Below, in pieces: positions 1-10,476 of a stretch of 64,000 nt of DNA. The stretch lies in contig CABYVV010000001.1 of the NCBI GenBank assembly GCA_902522465.1, forward strand, positions 26,060 through 90,059, in the 5' to 3' direction. Source of the DNA: an uncultured Alphaproteobacteria bacterium. Lineage in GTDB: Bacteria; Pseudomonadota; Alphaproteobacteria; Methylaequorales; Methylaequoraceae. How positions within the stretch are numbered: position 1 is the stretch's first letter; every line of letters begins with the position of its first letter. The notes below the pieces were generated by a model. The model made no database searches. It worked only from the letters and a program-made list of their open reading frames with translations, and was not told the origin of the DNA. The translations under genes were made by a program, and so were the position numbers.

Positions 1-249
1 TATGACGTCTTCATAGAGATCACTGTCCAATCCAAATTCAGAAAGCTGTTTTTTAATAATCAAGGATCTTCTTGGAGCGTTAGTTAAAAAAAAGACTTTT
101 TTTTTTTTTAATTTTAAATGTCCTAAAGTTTCTATTACGCCTTCAAAAAGTGAAATCCCGTTATGCACCACTCCCCATAAATCGATAAAAAAGTATTTAT
201 AATTAGAGTAAATTTCAGATAATTTCTTTAGTTCTAAAGGCTTATTCAC
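1..249 (-). CDS. HAD-superfamily class IIA hydrolase, N-terminal part (cut by window edge)
   Basis: Only the first 83 codons are inside the window. The translation contains FFIDLWGVVHNG near residues 20-31, the catalytic DxD-like motif I of class IIA haloacid-dehalogenase hydrolases in the TIGR01459 type, and FFLTNAPR near residue 60, which matches HAD motif II (hydrophobic strand followed by T/S-N). Known members are sugar- or nucleotide-phosphate phosphatases; the substrate cannot be told here. The start is a GTG at 249-247 that overlaps the end of pyrD by 8 bases, so the two are probably translated from one message. The C-terminal cap and motifs III-IV lie outside the window. Confidence 0.75.
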   Translation of the reverse strand, partial: MNKPLELKKLSEIYSNYKYFFIDLWGVVHNGISLFEGVIETLGHLKLKKKKVFFLTNAPRRSLIIKKQLSEFGLDSDLYEDVI

Positions 250-1297
250 AACTTATATTCTTTCCAACCAATTCGGCAACACTTTCAATTCTCTTTCTTT
301 TGAGAAGTTCACTTAACTCTTTTAGTATATTGAATACTACATTTGGTCCACTGTAGATTAGGGATGTGTATAATTGTATTAAATTTGCACCAAGTGAAAT
401 CTTCTGAAAAGCATCTTTCCCCGATGAAACGCCACCCACGCCTATAATAACAATTTTTCCATTTGTAATCTCATATACATCTCTTATTAATGTATTAGCT
501 TTATCTCTTAGTGGAGGTCCAGATAAACCTCCCTTTTCATTTACCTTCCAAGCATCCTTAATGGGTTTTTTATACAACATCTCTCTAGTAATAGTTGTGT
601 TGGTAAGAACTACTCCATCTATCATTTTACTATTTAGAATGAGTTTGCAAATGTTCTCTAAATTCTTTTTTGATATATCAGGTGACAATTTTAAAAAAGT
701 TGGTTTCCTTTTTTTAATTCTAGATAAGGTTTTAAGTAATTTTTCTATATTTCCTTTCTCTTGGATATCTCTTAATCCTGGTGTATTAGGGGAAGAAATA
801 TTGATGGTAATATAATCTGAATAATCAACAACTTTATTGTATAGAAGAAGATAATCAGAAAATTGACTTTCAGAATTTTTATTTTTTCCAATATTAACAC
901 CAAGGATATTATGATTATTTTTTGATTTTTTTAAATTTTCTAAAAACATTTCAATTCCATTGTTATTAAACCCTAATCTTTGAATGACTGCTTCAAATTC
1001 AGGTATCTTAAAAACTCTGGGCCTTGGGTTCCCTTTTTGAGGCATTGGAGTTACTGTTCCTAATTCAACAAATCCAAAACCTAAATTTAATAAACCTTCG
1101 ATTGCTTCAGCATTTTTATCAAATCCGGCAGCCAGTCCTAACGGATTATTAAAGTTTTTATTTAGGACTCTTGTTTTTAAATTTCTGTGATCAATTTTTC
1201 TTTTGAAATATTTTGTTTGCAAAAATTTTATAAAAATCTTATGAAGTAATTCTGGTGGCATAAATCCAGTAATATTAGAAATAGTTTTAAAATCCAT
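242..1297 (-). CDS. pyrD: Dihydroorotate dehydrogenase, class 2 (quinone-linked)
   Basis: This membrane-associated flavoenzyme oxidises dihydroorotate to orotate in pyrimidine synthesis and passes electrons to quinone. The sequence has the family's LGLAAGFDKNAEA segment, NISSPNTPGL around the active site, KLSPDI, VLTNTT and the FMN phosphate loop VGGVSSGKDAF followed by GANLIQLYTSL. The reading frame is open back to an ATG at 1348, but that would overlap the upstream gene by 41 bases. I prefer the ATG at 1297, whose product of 351 residues begins with the usual N-terminal helix (PPELLHK) and leaves a 10-base gap. Downstream it overlaps the HAD hydrolase gene. Class 2 identity rests on the N-terminal extension. 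Confidence 0.93.
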   Translation of the reverse strand: MDFKTISNITGFMPPELLHKIFIKFLQTKYFKRKIDHRNLKTRVLNKNFNNPLGLAAGFDKNAEAIEGLLNLGFGFVELGTVTPMPQKGNPRPRVFKIPEFEAVIQRLGFNNNGIEMFLENLKKSKNNHNILGVNIGKNKNSESQFSDYLLLYNKVVDYSDYITINISSPNTPGLRDIQEKGNIEKLLKTLSRIKKRKPTFLKLSPDISKKNLENICKLILNSKMIDGVVLTNTTITREMLYKKPIKDAWKVNEKGGLSGPPLRDKANTLIRDVYEITNGKIVIIGVGGVSSGKDAFQKISLGANLIQLYTSLIYSGPNVVFNILKELSELLKRKRIESVAELVGKNISCE

Positions 1298-1307
1298 TAT
1301 TCTTGAT

Positions 1308-1613
1308 TTAAATAATTTCACTTGCCCAATCATATAGGAGTGTTCCATAAAAGTGAGGGAAAAATTCTTTATTCCTACTTTTCTCCCATTTTAATTTGTG
1401 TCTTAAATCAGTAACCTTAAACTTAACAACTACTATGTCTTTTTCATCAAAAAAATATTTTTTTACTGTTTCTGAAATTTGGTTTTTTGTTGATAAATGA
1501 ATAAATCCAGACTGTTTATCGAGAAAATTTCCTGTGAAAACTTCTTTTTTTTTAAATTGACAAAATTCTCTTCTTTTAAAAACTCTATATACAAATTTGC
1601 AATCTAATGACAT
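1308..1613 (-). CDS. DUF952 family protein
   Basis: This is a 101-residue protein with the DUF952 signature: FLDKQSGFIHLST (residues about 31-43), a central VVVKFKV strand, LKWEKSR, and FPHFYG near residue 86. The family is widespread in alphaproteobacteria and has an ADP-ribosyltransferase-like fold by published structural comparison, but no reaction is established. There is no signal peptide or membrane segment, so it should be cytoplasmic. It sits 4 bases after lysS and 10 bases before the preferred pyrD start, in one apparent operon, which does not point to a function. Confidence 0.85.
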   Translation of the reverse strand: MSLDCKFVYRVFKRREFCQFKKKEVFTGNFLDKQSGFIHLSTKNQISETVKKYFFDEKDIVVVKFKVTDLRHKLKWEKSRNKEFFPHFYGTLLYDWASEII

Positions 1614-1617
1614 TAAC

Positions 1618-3165
1618 CTAACTTAGTCTTTCTTCCAGTAAATTTATTGTTTTTTCTATTCCATAAAATTTTATAAAAGAACCAAGTCTAGGGCCTTGAT
1701 CTTGTCCGAGAACAACTTGATAAAAAGCTGAAAACCAGTCCCTAAGGTTTTCAAATTTCAAATCCATTCCAATTTGATATATTTTTGTTTGAATATCTTC
1801 GGGTTGGCAATTCTCATCAATTTTTTTTAATTCTTCTATTATCTTTCTAAATCCAGTAATTTCAATTTCATTTGGCTTCCTATATTTTTTATTTGGTAAA
1901 ACAAATTCATTATAATATTGTACGCCATAATTGAGTAATTCATGAATCAATGGGAAATCTATTCTCTTTATATCTTTGTAATAATTCTCTATAAAACCCC
2001 AAAGAATTTCAGGTGATTCAGCGTTACAAACATTGGCAAGGTTAAGTATCATGTTGAATGAAAAATTTTCTAGAAATTTATAATTATCAGTCTTATTAAT
2101 AAACCATACTGGATTTTGATATTTTTCTTCACTATTTTGCATTTCATAATCTTTTCGGAGTTTTAAATAATCATCTGTCATTTTGGGTATTACATCAAAA
2201 TACAATCTCTTTGCTCTGCTAGGGTTTTGAAACATAAATAATTCCAAGCTTTCTTGAGGTGAAAATTTCAGCCAATCTTCAACTGAAATTCCATTGCCGA
2301 TCGATTTAGATATTTTTTCTCCATTTTCATCCAAAAATAACTCATAAGTAAAATTATTTGGTGGTTTACCTCCTAAAACTCTATTAATCTTACTCGAAAG
2401 AACAAAAGATTCGATTAAATCCTTACCATTCATTTCATAATCTATGTTTAGGACATTCCATCTCATTGCCCAATCAACTTTCCATTGTAACTTACATTCT
2501 CCATTGAAAATTGATGATGATTCAGTTTTGTTAGTAAATGGATTGTGAAATTCTATTTTTTTTTTTTGTGTGTCTAATTTATCTATTTTTACCTGTAGAA
2601 CTTTTCCTGTTGTCTTACATATTGGAAGAAATGGAGAGTAAGTTTGTCTTCTTTCGTTTCCTAAAGTGGGTAAAATAATATTTAAAACTTTTTCGTAGTT
2701 ATCAAAAATTGCTTCTAAACCTGAATTAAACTTTCCATTTTTGTAATGATCAGTTGATGATTTAAATTCAAATTCAAAATTAAAATGTTCCAAGAAGTCT
2801 TTCAACTTCATGTTATTATGTTCAGCAAAGCTTGAATATTTCTCAAAAGGGTCAGGTATCGATGATAATGGTTTTTCTAAATGTTTACCTATGATTGTTT
2901 GATTAGGAATATTTAGTGGCACTTTTCTTAATCCATCCATGTCATCAGAAAAAACAAATAGTTTTGTAGGAATATCTGATAGTTGTTTAAAAGCCTTAAT
3001 TACCATTGAAGTTCTTAAAACTTCACCGAAGGTACCTATATGTGGTAAACCAGATGGACCATATCCTGTTTGAAAAATACATTCTTTTTTTTTGTTTTCA
3101 TCAATTCTTTTTATTAACTTTTTTGCTTCTAAAAAAGGCCATAATTTTGAATTAATTTCATTCAT
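1618..3165 (-). CDS. lysS: Lysyl-tRNA synthetase, class I
   Basis: This 515-residue enzyme charges tRNA-Lys with lysine. It is the class I (Rossmann-fold, archaeal-type) form that most alphaproteobacteria use instead of the class II enzyme. The HIGH-like motif appears as PSGLPHIGTFGE (residues about 36-47) and the KMSKS-like motif as EKISKSIGN in the middle of the protein. The C-terminal region is helical, as expected for the anticodon-binding part. Length is close to the family's usual 520-540. The first ATG of the frame is used; upstream is a 129-bp divergent region shared with the sulfite reductase operon. Confidence 0.95.
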   Translation of the reverse strand: MNEINSKLWPFLEAKKLIKRIDENKKKECIFQTGYGPSGLPHIGTFGEVLRTSMVIKAFKQLSDIPTKLFVFSDDMDGLRKVPLNIPNQTIIGKHLEKPLSSIPDPFEKYSSFAEHNNMKLKDFLEHFNFEFEFKSSTDHYKNGKFNSGLEAIFDNYEKVLNIILPTLGNERRQTYSPFLPICKTTGKVLQVKIDKLDTQKKKIEFHNPFTNKTESSSIFNGECKLQWKVDWAMRWNVLNIDYEMNGKDLIESFVLSSKINRVLGGKPPNNFTYELFLDENGEKISKSIGNGISVEDWLKFSPQESLELFMFQNPSRAKRLYFDVIPKMTDDYLKLRKDYEMQNSEEKYQNPVWFINKTDNYKFLENFSFNMILNLANVCNAESPEILWGFIENYYKDIKRIDFPLIHELLNYGVQYYNEFVLPNKKYRKPNEIEITGFRKIIEELKKIDENCQPEDIQTKIYQIGMDLKFENLRDWFSAFYQVVLGQDQGPRLGSFIKFYGIEKTINLLEERLS

Positions 3166-3215
3166 AATTAACTATAAAATATTCAGTTCAAAACTATTAT
3201 CAAGTATAAAAAAAT

Positions 3216-3239
3216 AATAATATACACAATATTATTGTA
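3216..3239. promoter_or_regulatory. Candidate operator between lysS and the sulfite reductase operon
   Basis: Two overlapping symmetric elements are visible: AATAATAT and ATATTATT separated by ACACA (3216-3236), and TACA-N9-TGTA (3223-3239). The second resembles a 17-bp element at 11234-11250 in front of cysH, agreeing at 12 positions, including TACAC at one end and TGTA at the other. A shared sulfur-assimilation regulator would explain this, but AT-rich DNA makes such symmetry easy to find by chance. No factor is known for it. Confidence 0.3.
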
Positions 3240-3294
3240 TAAAATAATATTAACCATTTTTTTATTGTAATATTCTTTCAGTATTCTTTTTTTT

Positions 3295-3588
3295 ATGATA
3301 AATATTGCAAATATGGCAAAAAAACTTGAGGGACATACATTTTTACTTTCAGCAAATGACCTGAAAACTGGAAAAGTTTTGTTTTATACATCTAACGGAT
3401 GGCTTCCTGAGTTGAATAAAGCAATAAAAATTGAAAAAAAATCCATCGAAAAGTATGAAAAATTACTAAAAATTGATGAAGAAAATTGTCTTATAGTTTC
3501 AGGAAGATTTGTTGAATTAAATGATTCAGGGTCTATTAAAAACCTGAGAGATAAAATAAGAAGTTCTGGGTTAACCTTTAAAATTTGA
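3295..3588 (+). CDS. DUF2849 family protein, sulfite reductase operon
   Basis: This 97-residue protein has the pattern of DUF2849: LEGHTFLLSANDLKTGKVLFYTSNGWLPELNKA, reported here only in outline, with conserved 'ANDL.TG.V.' and 'GW...L..A' blocks. The family is found in alphaproteobacteria immediately upstream of the hemoprotein sulfite reductase, as here (6-base gap). Its role is not established; gene order suggests an accessory to siroheme or Fe-S assembly, or to electron supply. The frame starts at 3295, but an in-frame ATG at 3313 (MAKKLEG) fits the family's N-terminus better. No Shine-Dalgarno sequence separates the two choices. Confidence 0.8.
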   Translation: MINIANMAKKLEGHTFLLSANDLKTGKVLFYTSNGWLPELNKAIKIEKKSIEKYEKLLKIDEENCLIVSGRFVELNDSGSIKNLRDKIRSSGLTFKI

Positions 3589-3594
3589 TTAATT

Positions 3595-5235
3595 ATGTAT
3601 AAATATTCTGAAATTGATAAAAAGATAGTTGCAAATAGAGTAAAGCAATTTAAGAATCAGGTGGATAGAAGACTATCCGGAAAACTCACAGAAGATGAAT
3701 TCAAACCTTTACGATTAATGAATGGTCTGTATCTTCAACTCCATGCTTACATGTTGAGAGTGGCAATACCATATGGAGAGTTATCTTCAAAACAGTTAAG
3801 ACAGTTGGCATTCATTGCAGATAAATATGACAGAGGATATGGACATTTCACAACCAGACAAAACATACAATTTAACTGGCCAAAATTACCCGATGTTCCT
3901 GAAATTCTTGAAGAACTTTCAAAAGTAGAAATGCATGCAATTCAAACATCTGGAAATTGTATAAGAAATATATCAGCGGATCACTTAGCTGGACTAACCA
4001 TTGAAGAGATAGAAGATCCAAGGCCATGGTGTGAAATTATAAGAAAATGGTCAACATTCCACCCTGAGTTTTCTTTTCTACCGAGAAAATTTAAGATAGC
4101 TGTAACTGGGTGTTCTGAAGATAGAGCTGCAATTTTAGTCCATGATATAGGCTTGAGATTAATAAAAGACAAGGGAGATATTGGCTTTGAGGTTTTTGTC
4201 GGGGGTGGCCAAGGAAGAAGTCCATATATAGCAAAAAAAATAAAAAACTTTTTACCAAAGAAGGATTTACTTAACTATCTTGAGGCGATTTTAACAACTT
4301 ACAATCAACTTGGGAGAAGAGATAATATTTATAAAGCTCGTATTAAAATTTTATTAAATGAATTAGGAATAGAAAAATTTAAGGAATTTGTCGAAGAAAA
4401 TTTTAAAAGATTCTCAAACAAAAAACTAATTCTTGATAAGTCGACAATTAAAAATATATTTAAGTTTTTTAAACTTCCTAGTCTAAAGCCTGGTTTAGAA
4501 AAAGTACCTGAAATTAAAAACTCATTATTTCTAGAATGGAAGAATCAAAACGTACTTCCTCATAAACACCCTAATTATTCAATAATTTTAGTTTCTCTTA
4601 AATCAAATGAAAAACCTCCAGGAGACGCTTCCAGTATACAAATGAGAAAATTAGCAGATATAGCAGACAAATATTCCTTTGGCGAGATTAGAGTAACTCA
4701 TGAACAAAATTTAGTCTTACCTCATGTTGAAAATTCAAGAGTATATGAAATTTGGAATGAACTTTTAAATATAAATTTAGCAACTCCAAATATAGGTCTA
4801 ATTACGGACACTATTTGCTGCCCAGGAATGGATTATTGTGCTCTAGCAACTGCTAGATCTATTCCCATTTCACAAAAAATTACAGATCATTTCAAAAATT
4901 ATTCTCATCAAAAAGAAATAGGTGATTTAAAAATAAAAATATCTGGCTGTATTAATGCCTGCGGTCATCATCATGTTGGCAACATAGGTATTTTAGGGCT
5001 TGATAGAAAAGGAAAAGAGTTTTATCAAATTACATTAGGAGGCTCAGCTAAAGAAAATGCTTCCATTGGCCAAATAGTTGGGCCGTCATTCTCAGAAAAA
5101 GATTTAATGGGTGCAATAGAAAAAATAATCAAAGTTTATAAAAAAAATAAAATTTATGAAAAAGAAGATTTCCTTTCTGTATTTAAAAGAATTGGAATTA
5201 AAAAATTCAAAGAGAAATTATATGATAATAATTGA
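3595..5235 (+). CDS. cysI: Assimilatory sulfite reductase hemoprotein (nitrite/sulfite reductase family)
   Basis: This 546-residue siroheme and [4Fe-4S] enzyme reduces sulfite to sulfide, or nitrite to ammonia in some relatives. It has two ferredoxin-like half-domains, TTRQNIQFNWP and RVTHEQNLVLPHV being the paired substrate-side loops. The C-terminal cluster ligands are clear: CCPGMDYC around residue 402 and SGCINACGHHHVGNIG around residue 451. Context (cysNC, cysD and cysH nearby, DUF2849 and DUF934 as neighbours) makes sulfite the likely substrate. No NADPH flavoprotein subunit is in the window, so electrons probably come from ferredoxin or an unlinked reductase. Its last 14 bases overlap the next gene. 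Confidence 0.92.
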   Translation: MYKYSEIDKKIVANRVKQFKNQVDRRLSGKLTEDEFKPLRLMNGLYLQLHAYMLRVAIPYGELSSKQLRQLAFIADKYDRGYGHFTTRQNIQFNWPKLPDVPEILEELSKVEMHAIQTSGNCIRNISADHLAGLTIEEIEDPRPWCEIIRKWSTFHPEFSFLPRKFKIAVTGCSEDRAAILVHDIGLRLIKDKGDIGFEVFVGGGQGRSPYIAKKIKNFLPKKDLLNYLEAILTTYNQLGRRDNIYKARIKILLNELGIEKFKEFVEENFKRFSNKKLILDKSTIKNIFKFFKLPSLKPGLEKVPEIKNSLFLEWKNQNVLPHKHPNYSIILVSLKSNEKPPGDASSIQMRKLADIADKYSFGEIRVTHEQNLVLPHVENSRVYEIWNELLNINLATPNIGLITDTICCPGMDYCALATARSIPISQKITDHFKNYSHQKEIGDLKIKISGCINACGHHHVGNIGILGLDRKGKEFYQITLGGSAKENASIGQIVGPSFSEKDLMGAIEKIIKVYKKNKIYEKEDFLSVFKRIGIKKFKEKLYDNN

Positions 5236-5674
5236 CAAAATATCAGAAAGAAAAAATGAGTTTATCGAACTGCCTGATGAAAAATTGTCAAAAAAGACAT
5301 CTCTAGAAAATTGTCTCTTGAATTTATTCCATTGGAAAGAGAAAAAGAAAGAAATTCATGAAAAAAAAATCAAAGTTGCATTAAAAATTAATTCTGATGA
5401 AGAACTTATTTTTGGAGAAAATGATTTAAGATACATAAAAATGATACAAATCAATTTTTTAAATTTTAAAGATGGTAGACCATTTACTTTAGCAAAGAAG
5501 TTAAGAAAGAAATTTCTATATAAAGGAGAGATCAGAGCCTCTGGTAATATTTTACCGGATCAATTCGTATTTCTCCTAAGATGTGGATTTGATACGGTCG
5601 AGATAAAAGAGATGGAAAAGGATACTTGGTTAGAACTTTTGGAGTTTGATGATGGTTTATATTATCAACCATGA
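5222..5674 (+). CDS. DUF934 family protein, sulfite reductase operon
   Basis: The product is about 150 residues with the DUF934 core DGRPFTLAKKLRKKF, GEIRASGNILPDQF and LLRCGFDTVEI in its second half. The family accompanies cysI and cysH in proteobacteria and is sometimes annotated as an oxidoreductase, but its reaction has not been shown. The frame is open from 5156 inside cysI. The ATG at 5222, which overlaps the cysI stop by 14 bases, gives the usual length and is the likely translationally coupled start. It is the last gene of the operon, followed directly by a hairpin. Confidence 0.85.
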   Translation: MIIIDKISERKNEFIELPDEKLSKKTSLENCLLNLFHWKEKKKEIHEKKIKVALKINSDEELIFGENDLRYIKMIQINFLNFKDGRPFTLAKKLRKKFLYKGEIRASGNILPDQFVFLLRCGFDTVEIKEMEKDTWLELLEFDDGLYYQP

Positions 5675-5701
5675 ACCCGGTACTTTTTAACGGTACCGGG
5701 T
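5675..5701. terminator. GC-rich hairpin between convergent DUF934 gene and groEL
   Basis: A perfect 9-bp stem, ACCCGGTAC pairing with GTACCGGGT, encloses a 9-base loop directly after the DUF934 stop codon. Neither strand has a U-rich tail after it, so it is not a textbook intrinsic terminator. It could block read-through in both directions or stabilise the 3' ends. Confidence 0.5.
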
Positions 5702-5738
5702 AAAATTGACTGGCATGTGGATTTTATTATAGGATTCT

Positions 5739-7421
<1,683 letters not shown>

Positions 7422-7431
7422 CTATCAAAAA

Positions 7432-7719
7432 TTAATCTAAAATTCCCATTATATCTGATTCCTTCATGATCAAAAGGTCTTGACCATCAAGTTTAACTTC
7501 TGTACCCGACCATTTACCAAACAAAATTTTGTCTCCAGCTTTTACATTCATTGGCCTTGACTTTCCATCTTCTGTTATTTCCCCTGGTCCTACCGCGAGA
7601 ACTTCTCCTTCACTCGGTTTCTCTTTGGCTGTGTCTGGTATAATTATACCTCCAGACGACTTCTCATCAGTCTCGATTCTTTTTACTACAACTCTATCGT
7701 GTAATGGTTTGAACTTCAT
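7432..7719 (-). CDS. groES: Co-chaperonin GroES (10 kDa)
   Basis: The 95-residue lid protein of the GroEL system. [15 protein letters not shown] at the start, the mobile loop region [17 protein letters not shown], and GEVLAVGPG are all present at the usual places, and the length is standard. The gene opens the groES-groEL operon. Its ATG at 7719 is preceded on the minus strand by GGAGG, a strong ribosome-binding site, and by a CIRCE inverted repeat. Confidence 0.98.
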   Translation of the reverse strand: MKFKPLHDRVVVKRIETDEKSSGGIIIPDTAKEKPSEGEVLAVGPGEITEDGKSRPMNVKAGDKILFGKWSGTEVKLDGQDLLIMKESDIMGILD

Positions 7720-7756
7720 ATAAAACCTCCATAATTTGAAGTTTGTATTAAATTTA

Positions 7757-7783
7757 TTAGCACTCTAATGCGTAGAGTGCTAA
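7757..7783. promoter_or_regulatory. CIRCE element (HrcA operator) of groESL
   Basis: The arms TTAGCACTC (7757-7765) and GAGTGCTAA (7775-7783) match the CIRCE consensus exactly with the canonical 9-base spacer. It lies about 40 bases upstream of the groES start codon, where the HrcA repressor blocks transcription until heat shock. hrcA itself is not in the window. Confidence 0.95.
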
Positions 7784-7816
7784 CATAATTATTTATAAAT
7801 TATTGTCAAGATATTT

Positions 7817-9679
7817 TTAGAAACCAAATTCCTTGATAATGAAATTTTCTAATTTAGCTACACTCTCTTCTACTTTTTCTCTAGATGTATCAATTATTAG
7901 ATTTGGTTTTTCAGGCTCTTCATAAGGTGAAGAAATTCCTGTAAAATTTTTAATTTCACCACTCTTTGCTTTTGCATATAGTCCCTTTACATCTCTTTTT
8001 GCGCAAACATCAACTGATGCTTTAATATATATTTCTCTAAAAATTTCAGGCCTTATATCCCGTGCTTTTTTTCTTTCGCTTCTGTAAGGAGAGATCAAAG
8101 ATACCAAAATGACAAAGCCTGCTTGGGTAAATAATTTAGCAACTTCTGCAGTTCTTCTAATGTTTTCTGTTCTATCTTCAGGTGAAAAATTTAAATTTTT
8201 ATTTAAACCAATTCTCAAGTTGTCACCATCTAAGCTAAAGACATTAAAGTTTCTATCAAATAACTTTTTTTCTACATTCTTTGCTATGGTGCTCTTACCT
8301 GCTCCTGACAATCCCGTAAGCCAAATTATTCCTGGCCTGTGATTAAACTTTAATGCTCTATCTATTTCGTTAAGGTTATAATTTTCTGGAATTATATTCT
8401 TCCGAAAATCTTCTTTTTTTTCTCTTTGATCAGGATAATTTCTTAAATCTATTATACCACCTGCTACAATTTCTTCATTATCAAGAAGGCAGAACCTTGC
8501 AGTTGACTTATTAAATGAATAGTCATCCATAGGAATAAACTGTGAAGAATGAATAACAACTTCACAAACATCATTTTTTGAAACCTCAGTATTGTTTTTT
8601 GATTTCAAAGAATCTGTATCAATAACATTTTTTACCTTATTAACAAAGATTTCATATTCACCTGTATTTAACTTCATAATATATTTACTTTTGAAGTTGA
8701 TTTTTTTTTCACTTAACCAAAACATATTTGACTCAAACCTATTCATTAATTTTGGAGGAGACATTAAATCAGATGCAAGATTGCCTTTATCAACAAATAT
8801 TGGTTCATCAAGTGTAATACCAACTGAATCTCCGGCAAAATATTTCTTTTTTGCTTTTGGCCATATCTCTAATGATTTTACTTTTGCTCTCTCATTTGAC
8901 GGAAGAAACAGTAAATCTATACCCTTTGAAATACTGCCTAATTCAATTTTTCCTACTATTACTCTTTTGTCACCTATTTTGTAAATATCTTGAACGGGAA
9001 ACCTAACATGCTTAGAAACAACTAAACCTGAATTCTCGAAGTTATCTAGGATATCAATGAAAGGTATTCCTGAAAACCATGGCATATTTTTACTTTTTTT
9101 GACTACATTGTCTCCAACTTTCGAAGAAACTGGAATATCTGTGATGCAACTGATTCCCAATCCTGATAAAAATGAATCTAAATCTGATTTAATTTTAATA
9201 TACAATTTTTGATCATATTTTATCTTATCCATTTTATTAAAAACCGTTATTACCTTTTCAACTCCTAAAAGCTTAAGCAAGTAAGCGTGTTTTTTTGTTT
9301 GTTGTTTTATACCTTCTTTAACATCAACTATTAAAATAGCAATGTCAGCTGATGATGCTCCAGTTATCATATTTTTGATAAACTCTTTATGACCAGGCGC
9401 ATCTATGAATACATACTTTCTTTTTTTAGATTTAAAAAAAATTCTTGTCGTATCAATTGTTATACCCTGATCTCTCTCATCCTGAAGGGCATCAAGTAAA
9501 AAAGCAAATTCGAAGTCCACTCCTCGCTTTTTACTAGCTTTTTTTAATTCATTAACCTTTTCATCATTAATCTCACCGATATCGTATAATAATCTTCCAA
9601 TAAAGGAGGATTTCCCATGGTCAACGTGACCAACTATTACAATATTTAGGACTTCATCATCATTAAATTTGTTATTCAC
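7817..9679 (-). CDS. cysNC: Bifunctional sulfate adenylyltransferase subunit 1 / APS kinase
   Basis: This 620-residue fusion activates sulfate. The N-terminal EF-Tu-like GTPase part (GHVDHGKSS at about 17-25, DAPGHKEF, NKMD) drives the ATP sulfurylase reaction of CysD. The C-terminal part is APS kinase, with P-loop GLSGAGKS at about 456-463 and SLDGDNLR shortly after, converting APS to PAPS. The middle third is the beta-barrel of CysN. It overlaps cysD by one base and is the last gene of the cysH-cysD-cysNC operon. Fusion length is as in rhizobial NodQ/CysNC proteins. Confidence 0.95.
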   Translation of the reverse strand: MNNKFNDDEVLNIVIVGHVDHGKSSFIGRLLYDIGEINDEKVNELKKASKKRGVDFEFAFLLDALQDERDQGITIDTTRIFFKSKKRKYVFIDAPGHKEFIKNMITGASSADIAILIVDVKEGIKQQTKKHAYLLKLLGVEKVITVFNKMDKIKYDQKLYIKIKSDLDSFLSGLGISCITDIPVSSKVGDNVVKKSKNMPWFSGIPFIDILDNFENSGLVVSKHVRFPVQDIYKIGDKRVIVGKIELGSISKGIDLLFLPSNERAKVKSLEIWPKAKKKYFAGDSVGITLDEPIFVDKGNLASDLMSPPKLMNRFESNMFWLSEKKINFKSKYIMKLNTGEYEIFVNKVKNVIDTDSLKSKNNTEVSKNDVCEVVIHSSQFIPMDDYSFNKSTARFCLLDNEEIVAGGIIDLRNYPDQREKKEDFRKNIIPENYNLNEIDRALKFNHRPGIIWLTGLSGAGKSTIAKNVEKKLFDRNFNVFSLDGDNLRIGLNKNLNFSPEDRTENIRRTAEVAKLFTQAGFVILVSLISPYRSERKKARDIRPEIFREIYIKASVDVCAKRDVKGLYAKAKSGEIKNFTGISSPYEEPEKPNLIIDTSREKVEESVAKLENFIIKEFGF

Positions 9680-10476
9680 TACATGTATCCTTTAGATCTT
9701 AATCTTTCAAAAACATTTTCTTCCTCATGATCCATTGCTCTTCCAGATCGCTCAGACACTTTACTAACCTTAAGTTCTTCAATAATTTCGTTAACTGTTT
9801 TTGCATTACTATTGATGGGAAACGTAATATCTTGGTCTCCAAGCGATCGATATCTTTTGCCTTTTTTTGAGAAATATAAATCAACTACAGGGATCTTCTC
9901 TTGTTTGATATATTGCCAAATATCCAATTCAGTCCAATTCAGTAGAGGATGAATTCTGACATGAACCGTTTCTGGATAATTAAAATTTGAATAATTCCAA
10001 AACTCCGGAGGTTGATTCTTAATATTCCATTTTCCAAAATCATCTCTTGGACTAAAAACTCTTTCTTTTGCTCTTGTTCCCTGTTCATCTCTTCTGATCC
10101 CGGCGATAATTCCTCTAAATTTTTTTTCATTAATTATTTTTTTCAAACCATCAGTTTTTCTTGCAGCTGATCTAGCTGCAGGTGGAAGAGATGGATCTAT
10201 TTGACCTATAGGAGGACATTTGCCTTTTATTAGATTAAGTCCCCATTTTTTTGTGAATTTTTCTCTAAATTCGTACATTTCTTTAAATTTTTTTTCTGTG
10301 TCAACATGAACTACTGGAAACGGTATTTTTCCAAGAAAAGCTTTGAAGGCCAGCCATACCATCACATTAGAGTCCTTTCCTAACGACCAAAGCAAAGCTA
10401 TGTTAGAAATTGATCTGTATGCTTGCCTGAAAATGAAAATACTCTCATTTTCCAATTTATTTAAGTTTGACTGCAT
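9679..10476 (-). CDS. cysD: Sulfate adenylyltransferase subunit 2
   Basis: This 265-residue subunit is the catalytic PP-loop ATP pyrophosphatase that makes adenosine phosphosulfate from sulfate and ATP together with CysN. Recognisable parts are WSLGKDSNVMVWLAFKAF (PP-loop, residues about 30-47), PVVHVDTEKKF, GIRRDEQGTRAKER and the C-terminal SGRAMDHEEE. It is somewhat shorter than the roughly 300 residues of E. coli CysD. It directly follows cysH with no gap and overlaps cysNC by one base. Confidence 0.94.
   Translation of the reverse strand: MQSNLNKLENESIFIFRQAYRSISNIALLWSLGKDSNVMVWLAFKAFLGKIPFPVVHVDTEKKFKEMYEFREKFTKKWGLNLIKGKCPPIGQIDPSLPPAARSAARKTDGLKKIINEKKFRGIIAGIRRDEQGTRAKERVFSPRDDFGKWNIKNQPPEFWNYSNFNYPETVHVRIHPLLNWTELDIWQYIKQEKIPVVDLYFSKKGKRYRSLGDQDITFPINSNAKTVNEIIEELKVSKVSERSGRAMDHEEENVFERLRSKGYM

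Noticed and set aside
5156-5221. Longer start for the DUF934 gene inside cysI
   Set aside because: It would add 22 lysine-rich residues not seen in the family. ATG 5222 overlaps the cysI stop in the manner common here.
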